Assembly (NCBI GenBank): GCA_964228555.1
Contig: CAXQZU010000057.1
Coordinates: forward strand, 1 to 39,507
Length of the DNA: 39,507 nucleotides
Direction of reading: 5' to 3'
DNA from: CAXQZU01 sp964228555
GTDB taxonomy: Bacteria > Planctomycetota > PLA2 > JAEUHO01
Positions 1 to 8,400 of the stretch are shown here, one piece after another (the first letter of the stretch is position 1; each line of letters opens with the position of its first letter). The position numbers and the translations under genes are program-made. Under the pieces are notes generated by a model. That model was not told the DNA's origin, searched no databases, and saw only the letters and a program-made list of their open reading frames with translations.

Positions 1-633
<633 letters not shown>

Positions 634-645
634 GACGGCCCGAGT

Positions 646-1740
646 CTACCGGCCCGTGACGGGCGGCGCCGCCGGGGCGGCGGACAGCAGGCGTCGGGCG
701 GCCTCCACCACGCGCGCGGGCGCGAGGTCGCGCATGCAGCGGTGGTGCCCCAGCGGGCACTCGCGCGCGTGGCAGGCGAGGCAGTCCAGCCCCTCCACGC
801 GCAGTACCTCGCCCCCTCCACCGGCGCCCCAGCGCGGGTCCGTGGGACCCACCCACGTGACGGTGGGCACGCCCAGCGCCTCGGCCACGTGCCGCGGTCC
901 CGCATCGGCGGTGAGCAAGAGGCGGCAGCGCGCCAGCAGGCCCTTGAGGGTGCCCAGGCCGGGCGGGTCGTCGGCGGTGGTGACCAGCGGCAGGCCGGCT
1001 GCCTGCGCCACCTCGCGCAGCAGGGCTTCTTCCCCGGGCCCGCCCAGCAGCAAGGGCAGCACGCCGGCCTCGGCCCGCAGGCGCGCCAGCGCCTCCCCCA
1101 GCAGCGCCGCCGGCCAGCGCTTGCTGGGCCCGAAGCCGGCCCCGGGGCTGACGCCCACGAGCGACGTGCCCGGGGGCACGGCGGCCAGGCAGCGGGCAGC
1201 ACGCTCTGCGTCGAAGGGCAGCACGCGCAGCTCGGTGGGCAGCCCATCGTCCACCGCGCCGAAGGGCGCGACGAGGTCGAGGTAGTGCGCCCGCATCGGC
1301 CGGGGCGCGAGGCGCCCGCGCGCATCGCGTTCCACGGGCAGCGCATGCGTGAGCAGCGGGCCGCGCCGCTGCAGGCCCGTGCCCACGCGCACCGGGATGC
1401 GCGCGAGGCGCGCCGCGAGCGCCGAGGAGAACGAGTTGGGCAGCAGCAGCGTGGCGTCGGCCCCGAGGCGGCGCAGGGCGCGCGCCGCACGCCACGGGCC
1501 CCGCGCGCCGGCCAGCATGCCGGCCGGCAGGGCCAGCACGTCGTCACGCCACGGCAGGCCCTCGAGGGCGGCATGCACGGTGGCGCCCGCCGCCCACGTG
1601 ATGCGCGTGGACGGCAGGGCACGGCGCAGCGCCCGCAGCGCGGGCGTGGCCATCACGGCATCGCCCAGCGGGCCGGGCAGCCGCACGACGAGGTGGCGCA
1701 CCGGCGGGACAGCCGTGGGCGAGGGGGTCGCGGCGCTCAT
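646..1740 (-). CDS. GT9 ADP-heptose:LPS heptosyltransferase, WaaF-like
   Basis: A 364-residue glycosyltransferase family 9 protein. It opens with HLVVRLPGPLGDAVMATPALRALR, the heptosyltransferase GD(A/V)xxATP signature. The C-terminal donor-binding half has SPGAGFGPSKRWP, LLLGGPGE and TADAGPRHVAEALGVP followed by WVGPTDPRW. A cysteine cluster CLAC-x4-CPLGHHRCM near the end is common in WaaF-type enzymes. The expected role is transfer of L-glycero-D-manno-heptose from ADP-heptose to the inner core on the cytoplasmic face of the inner membrane. The ATG at 1740 overlaps the TGA of the upstream gene by four bases (ATGA), which fixes the start and implies translational coupling. Which heptose it adds cannot be read from sequence. 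Confidence 0.9.
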   Translation of the reverse strand: MSAATPSPTAVPPVRHLVVRLPGPLGDAVMATPALRALRRALPSTRITWAAGATVHAALEGLPWRDDVLALPAGMLAGARGPWRAARALRRLGADATLLLPNSFSSALAARLARIPVRVGTGLQRRGPLLTHALPVERDARGRLAPRPMRAHYLDLVAPFGAVDDGLPTELRVLPFDAERAARCLAAVPPGTSLVGVSPGAGFGPSKRWPAALLGEALARLRAEAGVLPLLLGGPGEEALLREVAQAAGLPLVTTADDPPGLGTLKGLLARCRLLLTADAGPRHVAEALGVPTVTWVGPTDPRWGAGGGGEVLRVEGLDCLACHARECPLGHHRCMRDLAPARVVEAARRLLSAAPAAPPVTGR

Positions 1741-2732
1741 GCCAGGCACGCCTCCACGGCCGACACGACGCGCGGGGCCCACGCCGCCTGCGACCAGCGC
1801 TCGCGCACGCAGGCCTGCGCAGCCGCGCCCATGCGCTCGCAGGCGTGGGGGTCGTCGCACAGGCGCAGCAAGGCCTCGGCCTGGCTGGCCTCGCTGCCCG
1901 CATGCAGCCCGCTGACGCCGTGCTCGACCTGCTGCGCCTGCACGCCGACAGGCGAGGCCACCACCGGCCGCCCCGCCCCCATCATCTGCAGCACCTTGAA
2001 GCCGCACTTGCCGCGCGTCCACGCGTCGTCGGGGAGCGGCGCGAAGCCCACGTGCATGCCCGCCAGCGCGGCGGCCTCGCCCGACTCGCTCCACGGCACC
2101 CACTCCACGGCGAGCCCCGCCGGCGCCCGCGGCGCGGCATCGGCCACCACGCGCAGGCAGATCGACCGGCCGGCGCGCGCCACCGCCGCCAGCGCCGGCA
2201 GGCCTTGCTCGAGGTAGGGCAGCGTGGCGCTGGAACCGATCCATCCCACCACCAGCGGCGGGCGCGCCGGGCAGGGCGCAGGACCTGCCGCCACCTCGAC
2301 CGTGGTGGGCACCACCAGGGGCGGCCGCTGCGGCGCCTCGCACAGCGTCGCGAGGTGCTCGTTGCCGACGATGCACTGGTCGGCGAGCGACACCAGGCGC
2401 GCGAAGCGCCGGGCGCGCGTGCGCGACGGGCCCGCCCCGCGACGGCTGTCACGCAACGGCATGGCGTCGTCCACGTCGTAGAGCAGGCGCCGCGCACGCT
2501 GGCGCAGGCGCAGCGCCCACGGCCGCGGCAGCAGGCGTCGCGAGAGGACCACGCCGTCGGCGCCGGCCGCGCGCACCAGCGTCGCCTGGCGTCCGGCACG
2601 GTCCTTGGGCCAGTCCGCCACCTGCAGCACCACGCCTGCGCGCTCGAGGGCCGGGGCGAAGGCACGCCAGCGATGGCGCACGGAAGGGCCGTCAGGCTCC
2701 GAGGAGATCACCAGCAGCAGGCGGGTGGCCAC
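1737..2732 (-). CDS. GT4-like glycosyltransferase
   Basis: A 331-residue protein with the GT-B architecture of group 1 glycosyltransferases. The N-terminal half (LLLVISSEPDGPSVRHRWRA, LLYDVDDAMP) resembles glycosyltransferases that start with a short parental-strand motif. The C-terminal half carries LVVGWIGSSATLPYL, then GMHVGFAPLPDDAWTRGKCGFKVLQMMGAGRPVVASPVG, the nucleotide-sugar binding region with the conserved KxLQxMGxGxPVVASPVG segment. It sits between another GT4 enzyme and a heptosyltransferase in the envelope operon, so an LPS outer-core or O-glycan sugar transfer is likely. Donor and acceptor are unknown. The start is GTG, nine bases after the upstream stop, and the end overlaps the next ATG. 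Confidence 0.85.
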   Translation of the reverse strand: MATRLLLVISSEPDGPSVRHRWRAFAPALERAGVVLQVADWPKDRAGRQATLVRAAGADGVVLSRRLLPRPWALRLRQRARRLLYDVDDAMPLRDSRRGAGPSRTRARRFARLVSLADQCIVGNEHLATLCEAPQRPPLVVPTTVEVAAGPAPCPARPPLVVGWIGSSATLPYLEQGLPALAAVARAGRSICLRVVADAAPRAPAGLAVEWVPWSESGEAAALAGMHVGFAPLPDDAWTRGKCGFKVLQMMGAGRPVVASPVGVQAQQVEHGVSGLHAGSEASQAEALLRLCDDPHACERMGAAAQACVRERWSQAAWAPRVVSAVEACLA

Positions 2733-2741
2733 GTGTCCAGC

Positions 2742-3884
2742 CTACGCCTGCGCCGCATGGCGCAGCAGGTCGAGCAGCTGGCCCAGCCGGGTGCCCAGCC
2801 GGTTGCGTTCCGCCACGTAGCGCGCATCCTCGGCCGTGAAGTCGCGCAGCGCGGGGTCGGCCAGCACGGCCAGCGCCACCGCCAGCGCCTCGGGATCGCC
2901 CGCCGCCTCCACCGCGATGCCGCCGCGGCGTCCCATCAGCTCGCTCACGCCGTTGTGCACGGTGGTCACCACCGGCAGCGACATCGAGAGCGCCTCCAGC
3001 GTGGTGAGGCTGCAGGGATCGTGGTACGTGGGCTGCACCAGCAGGTCGGCGGCCGCGTAGGCCGGTCGCGGGTCGTCCAGCCCGCCCAGCACGTGCAGCC
3101 GGCCGGCGAGGCCCAGCCGACGTGCCAGCGCCAGCGAGGCGCGCTCCACGTGCCGCCCCGCCACCGCCAGGTGCAGCGGCGTCTCGAAGGCCCGCGCCTT
3201 GGGGCTGGCCATGGCCTCCAGCACGGTGTGCAGGCCCTTGAGCCGCGGCCGGTGCGCCACCATCAGCGCCAGCGGCGCCGTGCCCACGCCCAGCCGCTGG
3301 CGCAGGGCGGCGCCCTCGGCGGCAAACGGCTCGCGGGCGAAGCGCTCGGTGTCCACCCCGTTGGGGATCACCACCGTGCGGCCTGCCGCCGCGGGGTAGG
3401 CCTGCGCGATGCGCGCGGCCAGCCCACGGGACAGCGCCACCACGCGCGGGCCCTCGCGCCCGCCCAGCAGGGCCTGCTCGGCCTCGAGCCAGAAGGCGTG
3501 CTTGCCGCCCAGCGCGCGCGCCAGCCGCGCCAGCAGCCCCACGCCGCCGCGCGACGCATCGGCGGCAGCCTGCGCGTCCGCCACCCGCCCGCCGTGCGGC
3601 AGGTAGACGTCGCAGGCCAGCACGTGACGGAAGGCCAGCACCACATCGCAGCCCGCCTCGCGCAGCCGCCGCTCGCCCTGCGTGGCCAGCACGCGGTCGC
3701 GGGCGGGGCGCCTCCGCGGCGCGTCGCTGCGCAGCGTGGTGCGGCCCGCGGGGCCCTCGCCCTCGAGCACGGCCAGCACCACCTCGTCGCCCTCGGCCAG
3801 GGCACGGCGCACCAGCGCGTCGGTGTGTGCCTCGGCGCCGCCACGGCGCGGGTCCGCGCTGTCGTGCAGGATGCCCAGCCTCAC
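2742..3884 (-). CDS. GT4 glycosyltransferase, WaaG-like
   Basis: A 380-residue GT-B enzyme. The N-terminus VRLGILHDSADPRRGGAEAH matches the acceptor-side glycine loop of WaaG-type LPS core glycosyltransferases. Further along are IPNGVDTERF, the hinge region MVAHRPRLKGLHTVLEAM, and the EX7E-type region HDPCSLTTLEALSMSLPVV with the catalytic-site glutamate that contacts the nucleotide sugar. The expected role is addition of the first hexose to the heptose region. The GTG start at 3884 was chosen because it overlaps the TGA of the preceding kinase gene as GTGA; the frame stays open upstream, but that sequence belongs to the kinase gene. The WaaP-like kinase directly upstream fits the classic waaG-waaP neighbourhood. 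Confidence 0.9.
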   Translation of the reverse strand: MRLGILHDSADPRRGGAEAHTDALVRRALAEGDEVVLAVLEGEGPAGRTTLRSDAPRRRPARDRVLATQGERRLREAGCDVVLAFRHVLACDVYLPHGGRVADAQAAADASRGGVGLLARLARALGGKHAFWLEAEQALLGGREGPRVVALSRGLAARIAQAYPAAAGRTVVIPNGVDTERFAREPFAAEGAALRQRLGVGTAPLALMVAHRPRLKGLHTVLEAMASPKARAFETPLHLAVAGRHVERASLALARRLGLAGRLHVLGGLDDPRPAYAAADLLVQPTYHDPCSLTTLEALSMSLPVVTTVHNGVSELMGRRGGIAVEAAGDPEALAVALAVLADPALRDFTAEDARYVAERNRLGTRLGQLLDLLRHAAQA

Positions 3885-4696
3885 GGCCTGCGCTCCTGCC
3901 CCGTCCCGCGGGGACGGGCCGCCTCTCCCACCGGCGTGCGCGGGATGCGCCGCCGGATGCGGCGCGCCTTGCGCAGCAGCCGTGCCTCCAGGCGCGGCGC
4001 GAGCGACGCGGGCAGCCCACGCGCCTCGAGGTAGGCCTGCACGAGCCGGGCCGCTCGCGCGGGCTCCCACCACCTCTCCGGCCCCGAGGCCAGCAAGCAG
4101 GCGAGGTCCTTGCGCACGCGGCGGCCCAGCCGCGTGCGGTGGCGGCCCACGCGCTCGGCATCGATCACCACGACGCGGCCCGGGGCGCCGCCCGCGCCCG
4201 GATCGGCGTACAGGTGGTTGAGGTAGAGGTCACGGTGGTGGAGGCCCGCGTCGTGCATGCGCGCCGCCATCCCGGCCAGCGCCTCGAGCAGGCCCTCGGC
4301 GCCGCCCGACGGCAGCCAGCCCTGCGCGAGCAGGTCGTCCAGCGGCTGCGCCGGCGCGAGGTCCACCGTGGCCACCAGCGTGCCCAGCCGCGGGTCGCGT
4401 CCCCACAGCACCGCCGTGGCGCACGCCACGCCGGCGGCCGCCAGCAGCCGCAGGCCGCGGGCCTCGGGATCCTCGCGCGGCACCCGGCGCAGGAAGCCGC
4501 GCGGCTTGGCGCGCTTGGCATGCAGCGCCTGCCCCCCTACCACCAGCCGGTGATTGCTGCGCTGCGGCAGGTCGCGGACGTACTCGGCGCGGTCCAGGAA
4601 GTCGCCCACGCTGGCGATGCCCTCCGCCCTCGCGGCCTGCGCCAGCGGGCCCTCCAGCAGGCCGACCGGCATGCGCGACGCGCGCGGCGGGCTCAT
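3881..4696 (-). CDS. LPS core heptose kinase, WaaP/InaA-like
   Basis: A 271-residue eukaryotic-like kinase fold of the lipopolysaccharide kinase family. Visible active-site elements are a lysine in ALHAKRAK (K61), a helix-C glutamate (E79), the catalytic loop HHRDLYLNHLY (D156), which closely resembles the HRDxYxxHF loop of enterobacterial WaaP, and the metal-binding VVIDAERV (D179). All key residues are present, so it should phosphorylate a core sugar, most simply heptose I, using ATP. Both ends are fused by four-base overlaps: ATGA with the SGNH hydrolase gene upstream and GTGA with the WaaG-like gene downstream. The C-terminus is rich in arginine, consistent with binding acidic membrane lipids. 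Confidence 0.88.
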   Translation of the reverse strand: MSPPRASRMPVGLLEGPLAQAARAEGIASVGDFLDRAEYVRDLPQRSNHRLVVGGQALHAKRAKPRGFLRRVPREDPEARGLRLLAAAGVACATAVLWGRDPRLGTLVATVDLAPAQPLDDLLAQGWLPSGGAEGLLEALAGMAARMHDAGLHHRDLYLNHLYADPGAGGAPGRVVVIDAERVGRHRTRLGRRVRKDLACLLASGPERWWEPARAARLVQAYLEARGLPASLAPRLEARLLRKARRIRRRIPRTPVGEAARPRGTGQERRP

Positions 4697-5865
4697 CGCG
4701 CCTCCCCGTCGCCTGCGGCGAGCGAGGCGGCCAGCAGCGTGGAGAGCTCGGCCCGCAGCAGCCCATGGCCCCGGTCGTTGAGGTGCCCGGTGCCGCCGAG
4801 GAAGACGTGATCCTCCGCACGCTCCACGCGCAGGCCGCCGGGCGGGCGCCACGCCTGCGCGTGCATGCCGGCCGCACGCGCCAGCCCCAGCACGCGCTCG
4901 CTGGCCGTCCAGCGTTCCACGTGCTGGCCCGCGGGCCGGGGCCGCGACGCGAATCGTTCCCACAGGTCATCGTAGGCCTGCTCGGCACACGGGATCACCA
5001 GCACGGCAGGCCGGGCGCCCGCGGCGCGCGCGCTGGACGCGAAGCGGGACAGCACGGCGCCGGCCATGCGCCACGCGTCGTGCAGCAGCGGGTCGTCCTG
5101 CACCTCCAGCGCGCGCAGGCCGGGCCGCGCCGAGTCAGGCACCTGCGACACGAGGCGCCCCAGCATCCGCTTCTGCCAGGTGTAGAGCCGGCTGTGACGT
5201 GCGAGCCACTCGCTGGCGGGACGGGTCTCCTCCTCCATCGGCAGCCAGGCCAGCGCGCCGGCTGCGTCCAGCGTGGCGGCCTGGGCGCGACGCCCGCCCA
5301 GGGCCGGCCAGTCGTCGGAGAGGTCGTTGCCCACGAACCAGCACAGGACGGCCACGGCCGGCCGCCCGGCCAGCACGCGCCGCTCCAGCCAGCGCGTGGC
5401 CAGCGCCGGGCTGCTGCCGGACACGCCCCAGTTCTGCACCTCCAGCGGCTGCTCGCTCGCGCCGGGACGCGGCAGGGCGGCCAGCTCCGTGAAGCGCTGG
5501 GCCGCGTCGGTGGCGAGCGCCGCCACCATCGAGTCGCCCAGCACGGCCACGCGCACGGCACCCGGCGCCGGCAGCGCAGCCCAGTCGCGGTCGCGCACGC
5601 CGTGCGCGTTGAAGTGGAGGTGCACCGGCCGCCCGGCCTCCTCGATGAACACCTCGCCCGACCACGCGCGCGTGAAGCGCCGGCCCACCTCGCGGTCGCG
5701 GAAGGTCGCACTGGGGCCCTCGTGGCCGGCGAGCCGCACGCCCAGCTCGGCCAGCAGCAGCGCGAGGAGCACGCCCAGCGCCAGCAACGCGAGGCGCAGC
5801 AGGATCGCGCGCAGCCACGACGTGCGCGGCGCAGGCGGCGGGGACGGGTTCGAGGCCTGGGCCAC
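4693..5865 (-). CDS. Membrane-anchored SGNH/GDSL hydrolase
   Basis: A 390-residue protein with a single N-terminal membrane anchor (about residues 18-40, leucine-rich) followed by an extracytoplasmic SGNH domain. Block I is VLGDSMVAA with nucleophile S112. Block II is the glycine in NWGVSGSSP, block III is FVGNDLSDDW (N180), and block V is GHLNDRGH with H361 or H367. Such proteins are esterases or O-acetyl/acyl transferases acting on envelope glycans. It heads the minus-strand envelope operon and lies divergently, 57 bases from the carbamoyltransferase gene. Similar SGNH hydrolases are often found near carbamoyltransferase-SxtJ-DUF5989 cassettes. The GTG start has a GGAG eight bases upstream; further upstream only CTG is available. 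The substrate is unknown. Confidence 0.85.
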   Translation of the reverse strand: MAQASNPSPPPAPRTSWLRAILLRLALLALGVLLALLLAELGVRLAGHEGPSATFRDREVGRRFTRAWSGEVFIEEAGRPVHLHFNAHGVRDRDWAALPAPGAVRVAVLGDSMVAALATDAAQRFTELAALPRPGASEQPLEVQNWGVSGSSPALATRWLERRVLAGRPAVAVLCWFVGNDLSDDWPALGGRRAQAATLDAAGALAWLPMEEETRPASEWLARHSRLYTWQKRMLGRLVSQVPDSARPGLRALEVQDDPLLHDAWRMAGAVLSRFASSARAAGARPAVLVIPCAEQAYDDLWERFASRPRPAGQHVERWTASERVLGLARAAGMHAQAWRPPGGLRVERAEDHVFLGGTGHLNDRGHGLLRAELSTLLAASLAAGDGEAR

Positions 5866-5884
5866 GCGGGGCGCTCCAGAGCCC

Positions 5885-5890
5885 AGCGTA
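5885..5890 (-). promoter_or_regulatory. Putative -10 box TACGCT for the SGNH-led operon
   Basis: TACGCT ends 19 bases before the GTG at 5865. A GGAG Shine-Dalgarno lies between them, so this transcript would have a short leader of roughly ten bases. No clear -35 element was seen. Confidence 0.4.
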
Positions 5891-5910
5891 CGCCGGGAGG
5901 CCGTGCGGTG

Positions 5911-5916
5911 TAGGTT
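5911..5916 (+). promoter_or_regulatory. Putative -10 box TAGGTT, leaderless start at 5923
   Basis: TAGGTT is followed by six cytosines and then the GTG of the carbamoyltransferase. The spacing places the transcription start at or next to the start codon. Confidence 0.5.
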
Positions 5917-5922
5917 CCCCCC

Positions 5923-8172
5923 GTGCGCACGATCCTCGGCCTGAGCGCCTGGTACCACGACTCGGCCGCGGCCCTGCTGGTGGACGGGCGCATCGTGGCC
6001 GCGGCGCAGGAGGAGCGCTTCACGCGCGTCAAGCACGACGCCCGCTTCCCGGCCGGGGCCGTGGCCTGGTGCCTGCGCGAGGCAGGGCTCTCGCTGGAGC
6101 ACGTGGACCTCGTGGTGACGCACGAGAAGCCGCTGCTCAAGTTCCAGCGCCTGCTGGAGACGCACCTGGCCGTGGCGCCTCGCTCGCTGCCGGCCTTCGT
6201 GCGCGCGATGCCCGGCTGGCTGCGCCGCAAGGCGCACCCCAGCCGCGAGCTGGCGCGCGCGCTGCCGGGCTACCCGCGCCGGTTCGTGTTCGCCGAGCAC
6301 CACCTCTCGCACGCGGCCAGCGCCTTCTATCCCTCGCCCTTCGAGCGCGCTGCCGTGCTCACGCTCGATGGCGTGGGCGAGTGGGCCACGGCCTCCGTGG
6401 CCCGTGGCGAGGGAGCGCGCCTGGAGCTGCTGGAGGAGATGCGCTTCCCCCACTCGCTGGGGCTCTTCTACTCGGCGCTCACCGTGCTGTGCGGCTTCGA
6501 GGTGAATGACGGCGAGTACAAGCTGATGGGGCTGGCCCCCTACGGCACCCCGCGCTTCAAGGACCTGCTGCTGGAGCGCGTCGTGCGCCTGCACGACGAC
6601 GGATCGCTGCACCTCGACATGCGCTTCCTCGGCTACGCGCACGGCCTGTCGATGGCCACGCCCCGGCTGCACCGCCTGCTGGGCGTGGTGCCGCGCGCGC
6701 CCGGCGCGCCGCTGGAGCAGGTGCACATGGACCTGGCCGCCTCGGCGCAGGCCGTGGTGGAGGAGGCGATGCTGCGCGCGGCGCGCCACGCGCTGGCCCG
6801 CACCGGCCTGCGCCACCTGTGCCTCGCAGGCGGCGTGGCGCTCAACTGCGTGGGCAACGGGCGCATCCTGCGCGAGGCCGGCGTGGAGGGCCTCTGGGTG
6901 CAGCCGGCCGCGGGCGACGCAGGCAGCGCGCTGGGCGCGGCGCTGTGGGCATGGCATGGCCTGCTGGAGCAGCCGCGCACGGCCCTGCCCGGCGATGCGC
7001 AACGCGGATCGCGGCTGGGCCCCCGCCACGCCCCGGAGGCGTGCCGCGCCGGGCTCGACGCGGCGGGCGCGCGCTACGAGGTGCACGCCGGCGCAGCCGC
7101 CCGCGCGGCGCGCGTGGCCGGCCTGCTGGCCGAGGGCAAGGTGGTGGGCTGGTTCGAGGGCGCGATGGAGTACGGGCCGCGGGCACTGGGCGGTCGCAGC
7201 ATCCTGGCCGACCCGCGGGTGGCCGGCATGCAGTCGCGCGTGAACCAGATGGTGAAGTTCCGCGAGTCGTTCCGTCCCTTCGCGCCCGCCGTGCTGGCCG
7301 AGCATGCGGATGCGTGGTTCGGCCTGGGCGGCCACGCCAGCCCCTACATGCTGGTCGTGGCGCCCGTGGCCAGCAGCCAGCGCCTGCCGGCGGCCCCGGG
7401 CGACGCGGGCCTGCAGGGGCTCGCACGCCTGCATGCCGCGCGCAGCACCATCCCCGCGGTCACCCACGTGGATGGCTCGGCGCGCGTGCAGACCGTGGAC
7501 CGCGAGCGCGCGCCCGCGCTGCACGGCCTGCTGGAGGCCTTCCACGCGCGCACCGGCTGTCCCGTGCTGGTCAACACCTCCTTCAACGTGAAGGACGAGC
7601 CCATCGTGGCCACGCCGCAGGACGCGTGGCGCACCTACCTGGCCACCGGGATCGACGTGCTCGTGCTGGAAGACTGCGTGGTGGTGGACAAGCCCCCGGG
7701 CGTGGCCGCGGCGCAGGCCCCCGGGCGCGCACGCACACAGGACGTGCTGGAGGGCGCGCCGGGCGCACTGCCCGAGCTGCCGCCCTCGGCCCTCGCCCGC
7801 CTGCTCTTCGCCCTCGTGCCGGCCTTCCTGCTGGGGCTGCTGGGCACCTGGCTGTGGCTGCGCGGCCCCGGGCCCGCCGCGGCCCTGCCGGTGCTGGCCG
7901 CGGGCCTGCTGGGCACGCTGGCGCTGCTGCTGGTGAGCCGCTGGCGCGAGCGCGCCCACCGGGCATGGCTGGCGGTCACGGCGCCGCTGGCGCGACTCGT
8001 CTCGGGCCTGCTGCTGTCGGCCATCTACCTCGGCGTGCTCACGCCGCTGGGCGTGCTGGCCCGCCTCGTGGGCCACGACCCGCTGGCGCTGCGCGCGGGC
8101 CGGCGCGCGACGAGCGCGTGGCAGCCCCGGCGCGCCCCCGACCCGCGCAGCACCGCGTTCGATGCCTCGTAG
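5923..8172 (+). CDS. Carbamoyltransferase (NodU/CmcH family) fused to SxtJ-like membrane domain
   Basis: A 749-residue protein. Residues 1 to about 350 form the Kae1-like half with YHDSAAALL, EHHLSHAASAFYPSPF, LTLDGVGEWAT, GEYKLMGLAPYG and LAGGVALNCVGNG. Residues about 380-600 form the C-terminal carbamoyltransferase domain with EYGPRALGGRSILADPR, FRESFRPFAPAVL and GCPVLVNTSFNVKDEPIV. These enzymes move a carbamoyl group from carbamoyl phosphate, via carbamoyladenylate, to a hydroxyl of a sugar or secondary metabolite. From about residue 620 there are two or three membrane segments ending in IYLGVLTPLGVLARLVGHDPL, which matches the SxtJ family, usually a separate downstream gene. The fusion would tether the enzyme to the inner membrane. 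The start is GTG with a leaderless-type promoter. Confidence 0.9.
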   Translation: MRTILGLSAWYHDSAAALLVDGRIVAAAQEERFTRVKHDARFPAGAVAWCLREAGLSLEHVDLVVTHEKPLLKFQRLLETHLAVAPRSLPAFVRAMPGWLRRKAHPSRELARALPGYPRRFVFAEHHLSHAASAFYPSPFERAAVLTLDGVGEWATASVARGEGARLELLEEMRFPHSLGLFYSALTVLCGFEVNDGEYKLMGLAPYGTPRFKDLLLERVVRLHDDGSLHLDMRFLGYAHGLSMATPRLHRLLGVVPRAPGAPLEQVHMDLAASAQAVVEEAMLRAARHALARTGLRHLCLAGGVALNCVGNGRILREAGVEGLWVQPAAGDAGSALGAALWAWHGLLEQPRTALPGDAQRGSRLGPRHAPEACRAGLDAAGARYEVHAGAAARAARVAGLLAEGKVVGWFEGAMEYGPRALGGRSILADPRVAGMQSRVNQMVKFRESFRPFAPAVLAEHADAWFGLGGHASPYMLVVAPVASSQRLPAAPGDAGLQGLARLHAARSTIPAVTHVDGSARVQTVDRERAPALHGLLEAFHARTGCPVLVNTSFNVKDEPIVATPQDAWRTYLATGIDVLVLEDCVVVDKPPGVAAAQAPGRARTQDVLEGAPGALPELPPSALARLLFALVPAFLLGLLGTWLWLRGPGPAAALPVLAAGLLGTLALLLVSRWRERAHRAWLAVTAPLARLVSGLLLSAIYLGVLTPLGVLARLVGHDPLALRAGRRATSAWQPRRAPDPRSTAFDAS

Positions 8173-8175
8173 GAT
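8170..8175 (+). promoter_or_regulatory. Putative internal -10 box TAGGAT before DUF5989 gene
   Basis: TAGGAT overlaps the TAG stop of the carbamoyltransferase and is followed by seven bases and GTG at 8183. The 15-mer CGTAGGATGGCGCGC (8168-8182) recurs exactly at 11696-11710 before another start codon. Confidence 0.4.
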
Positions 8176-8182
8176 GGCGCGC

Positions 8183-8389
8183 GTGCCGCAGCCCACGCCC
8201 AGCCCCGGCGACGAGGTCCAGCGGCTCGCGCAGGCGCCGCGCCGTGGCTTCCTGGGCGAGCTGGGCACGCTGCTGTGGCGCCACAAGGCGTGGTGGCTGG
8301 CCCCCGTGATCGTGCTGCTGGTGCTGGTGGCCGCGCTGCTGGTGCTGGCGGCCGGCCCGCTGGGGCCCTTCCTCTACCCGCTGTTCTGA
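8183..8389 (+). CDS. DUF5989 family small membrane protein
   Basis: A protein of 68 residues from the GTG at 8183, or 75 from the ATG at 8162. A soluble head containing GFLGELGTLLWRHKAWW is followed by one membrane helix and the C-terminus GPLGPFLYPLF. The arrangement of aromatic and basic residues before one helix, ending in a (F/Y)xxLF tail, is that of DUF5989, a family found directly after carbamoyltransferase and SxtJ genes. It probably assists the membrane-bound carbamoylation complex; its biochemical role is not known. I prefer the GTG at 8183 because a TAGGAT hexamer lies seven bases upstream, as for other starts here. The ATG at 8174 lies inside that hexamer region, and the ATG at 8162 overlaps the preceding gene. 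Confidence 0.8.
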   Translation: MPQPTPSPGDEVQRLAQAPRRGFLGELGTLLWRHKAWWLAPVIVLLVLVAALLVLAAGPLGPFLYPLF

Positions 8390-8400
8390 GCGGCGGCTCA
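8387..8400. terminator. Hairpin embedding both stop codons
   Basis: TGAGC-GGCG-GCTCA forms a 5-bp stem. It contains the plus-strand TGA stop of the DUF5989 gene and the complement of the minus-strand stop at 8398. There is no T-run. It is a possible weak bidirectional end point. Confidence 0.35.

Noticed and set aside
8162..8182. ATG at 8162 or 8174 as start of the DUF5989 gene
   Set aside because: 8162 lies in the preceding gene without a ribosome-binding site and 8174 lies inside the TAGGAT box; GTG at 8183 fits the spacing seen elsewhere. The alternatives are not excluded.
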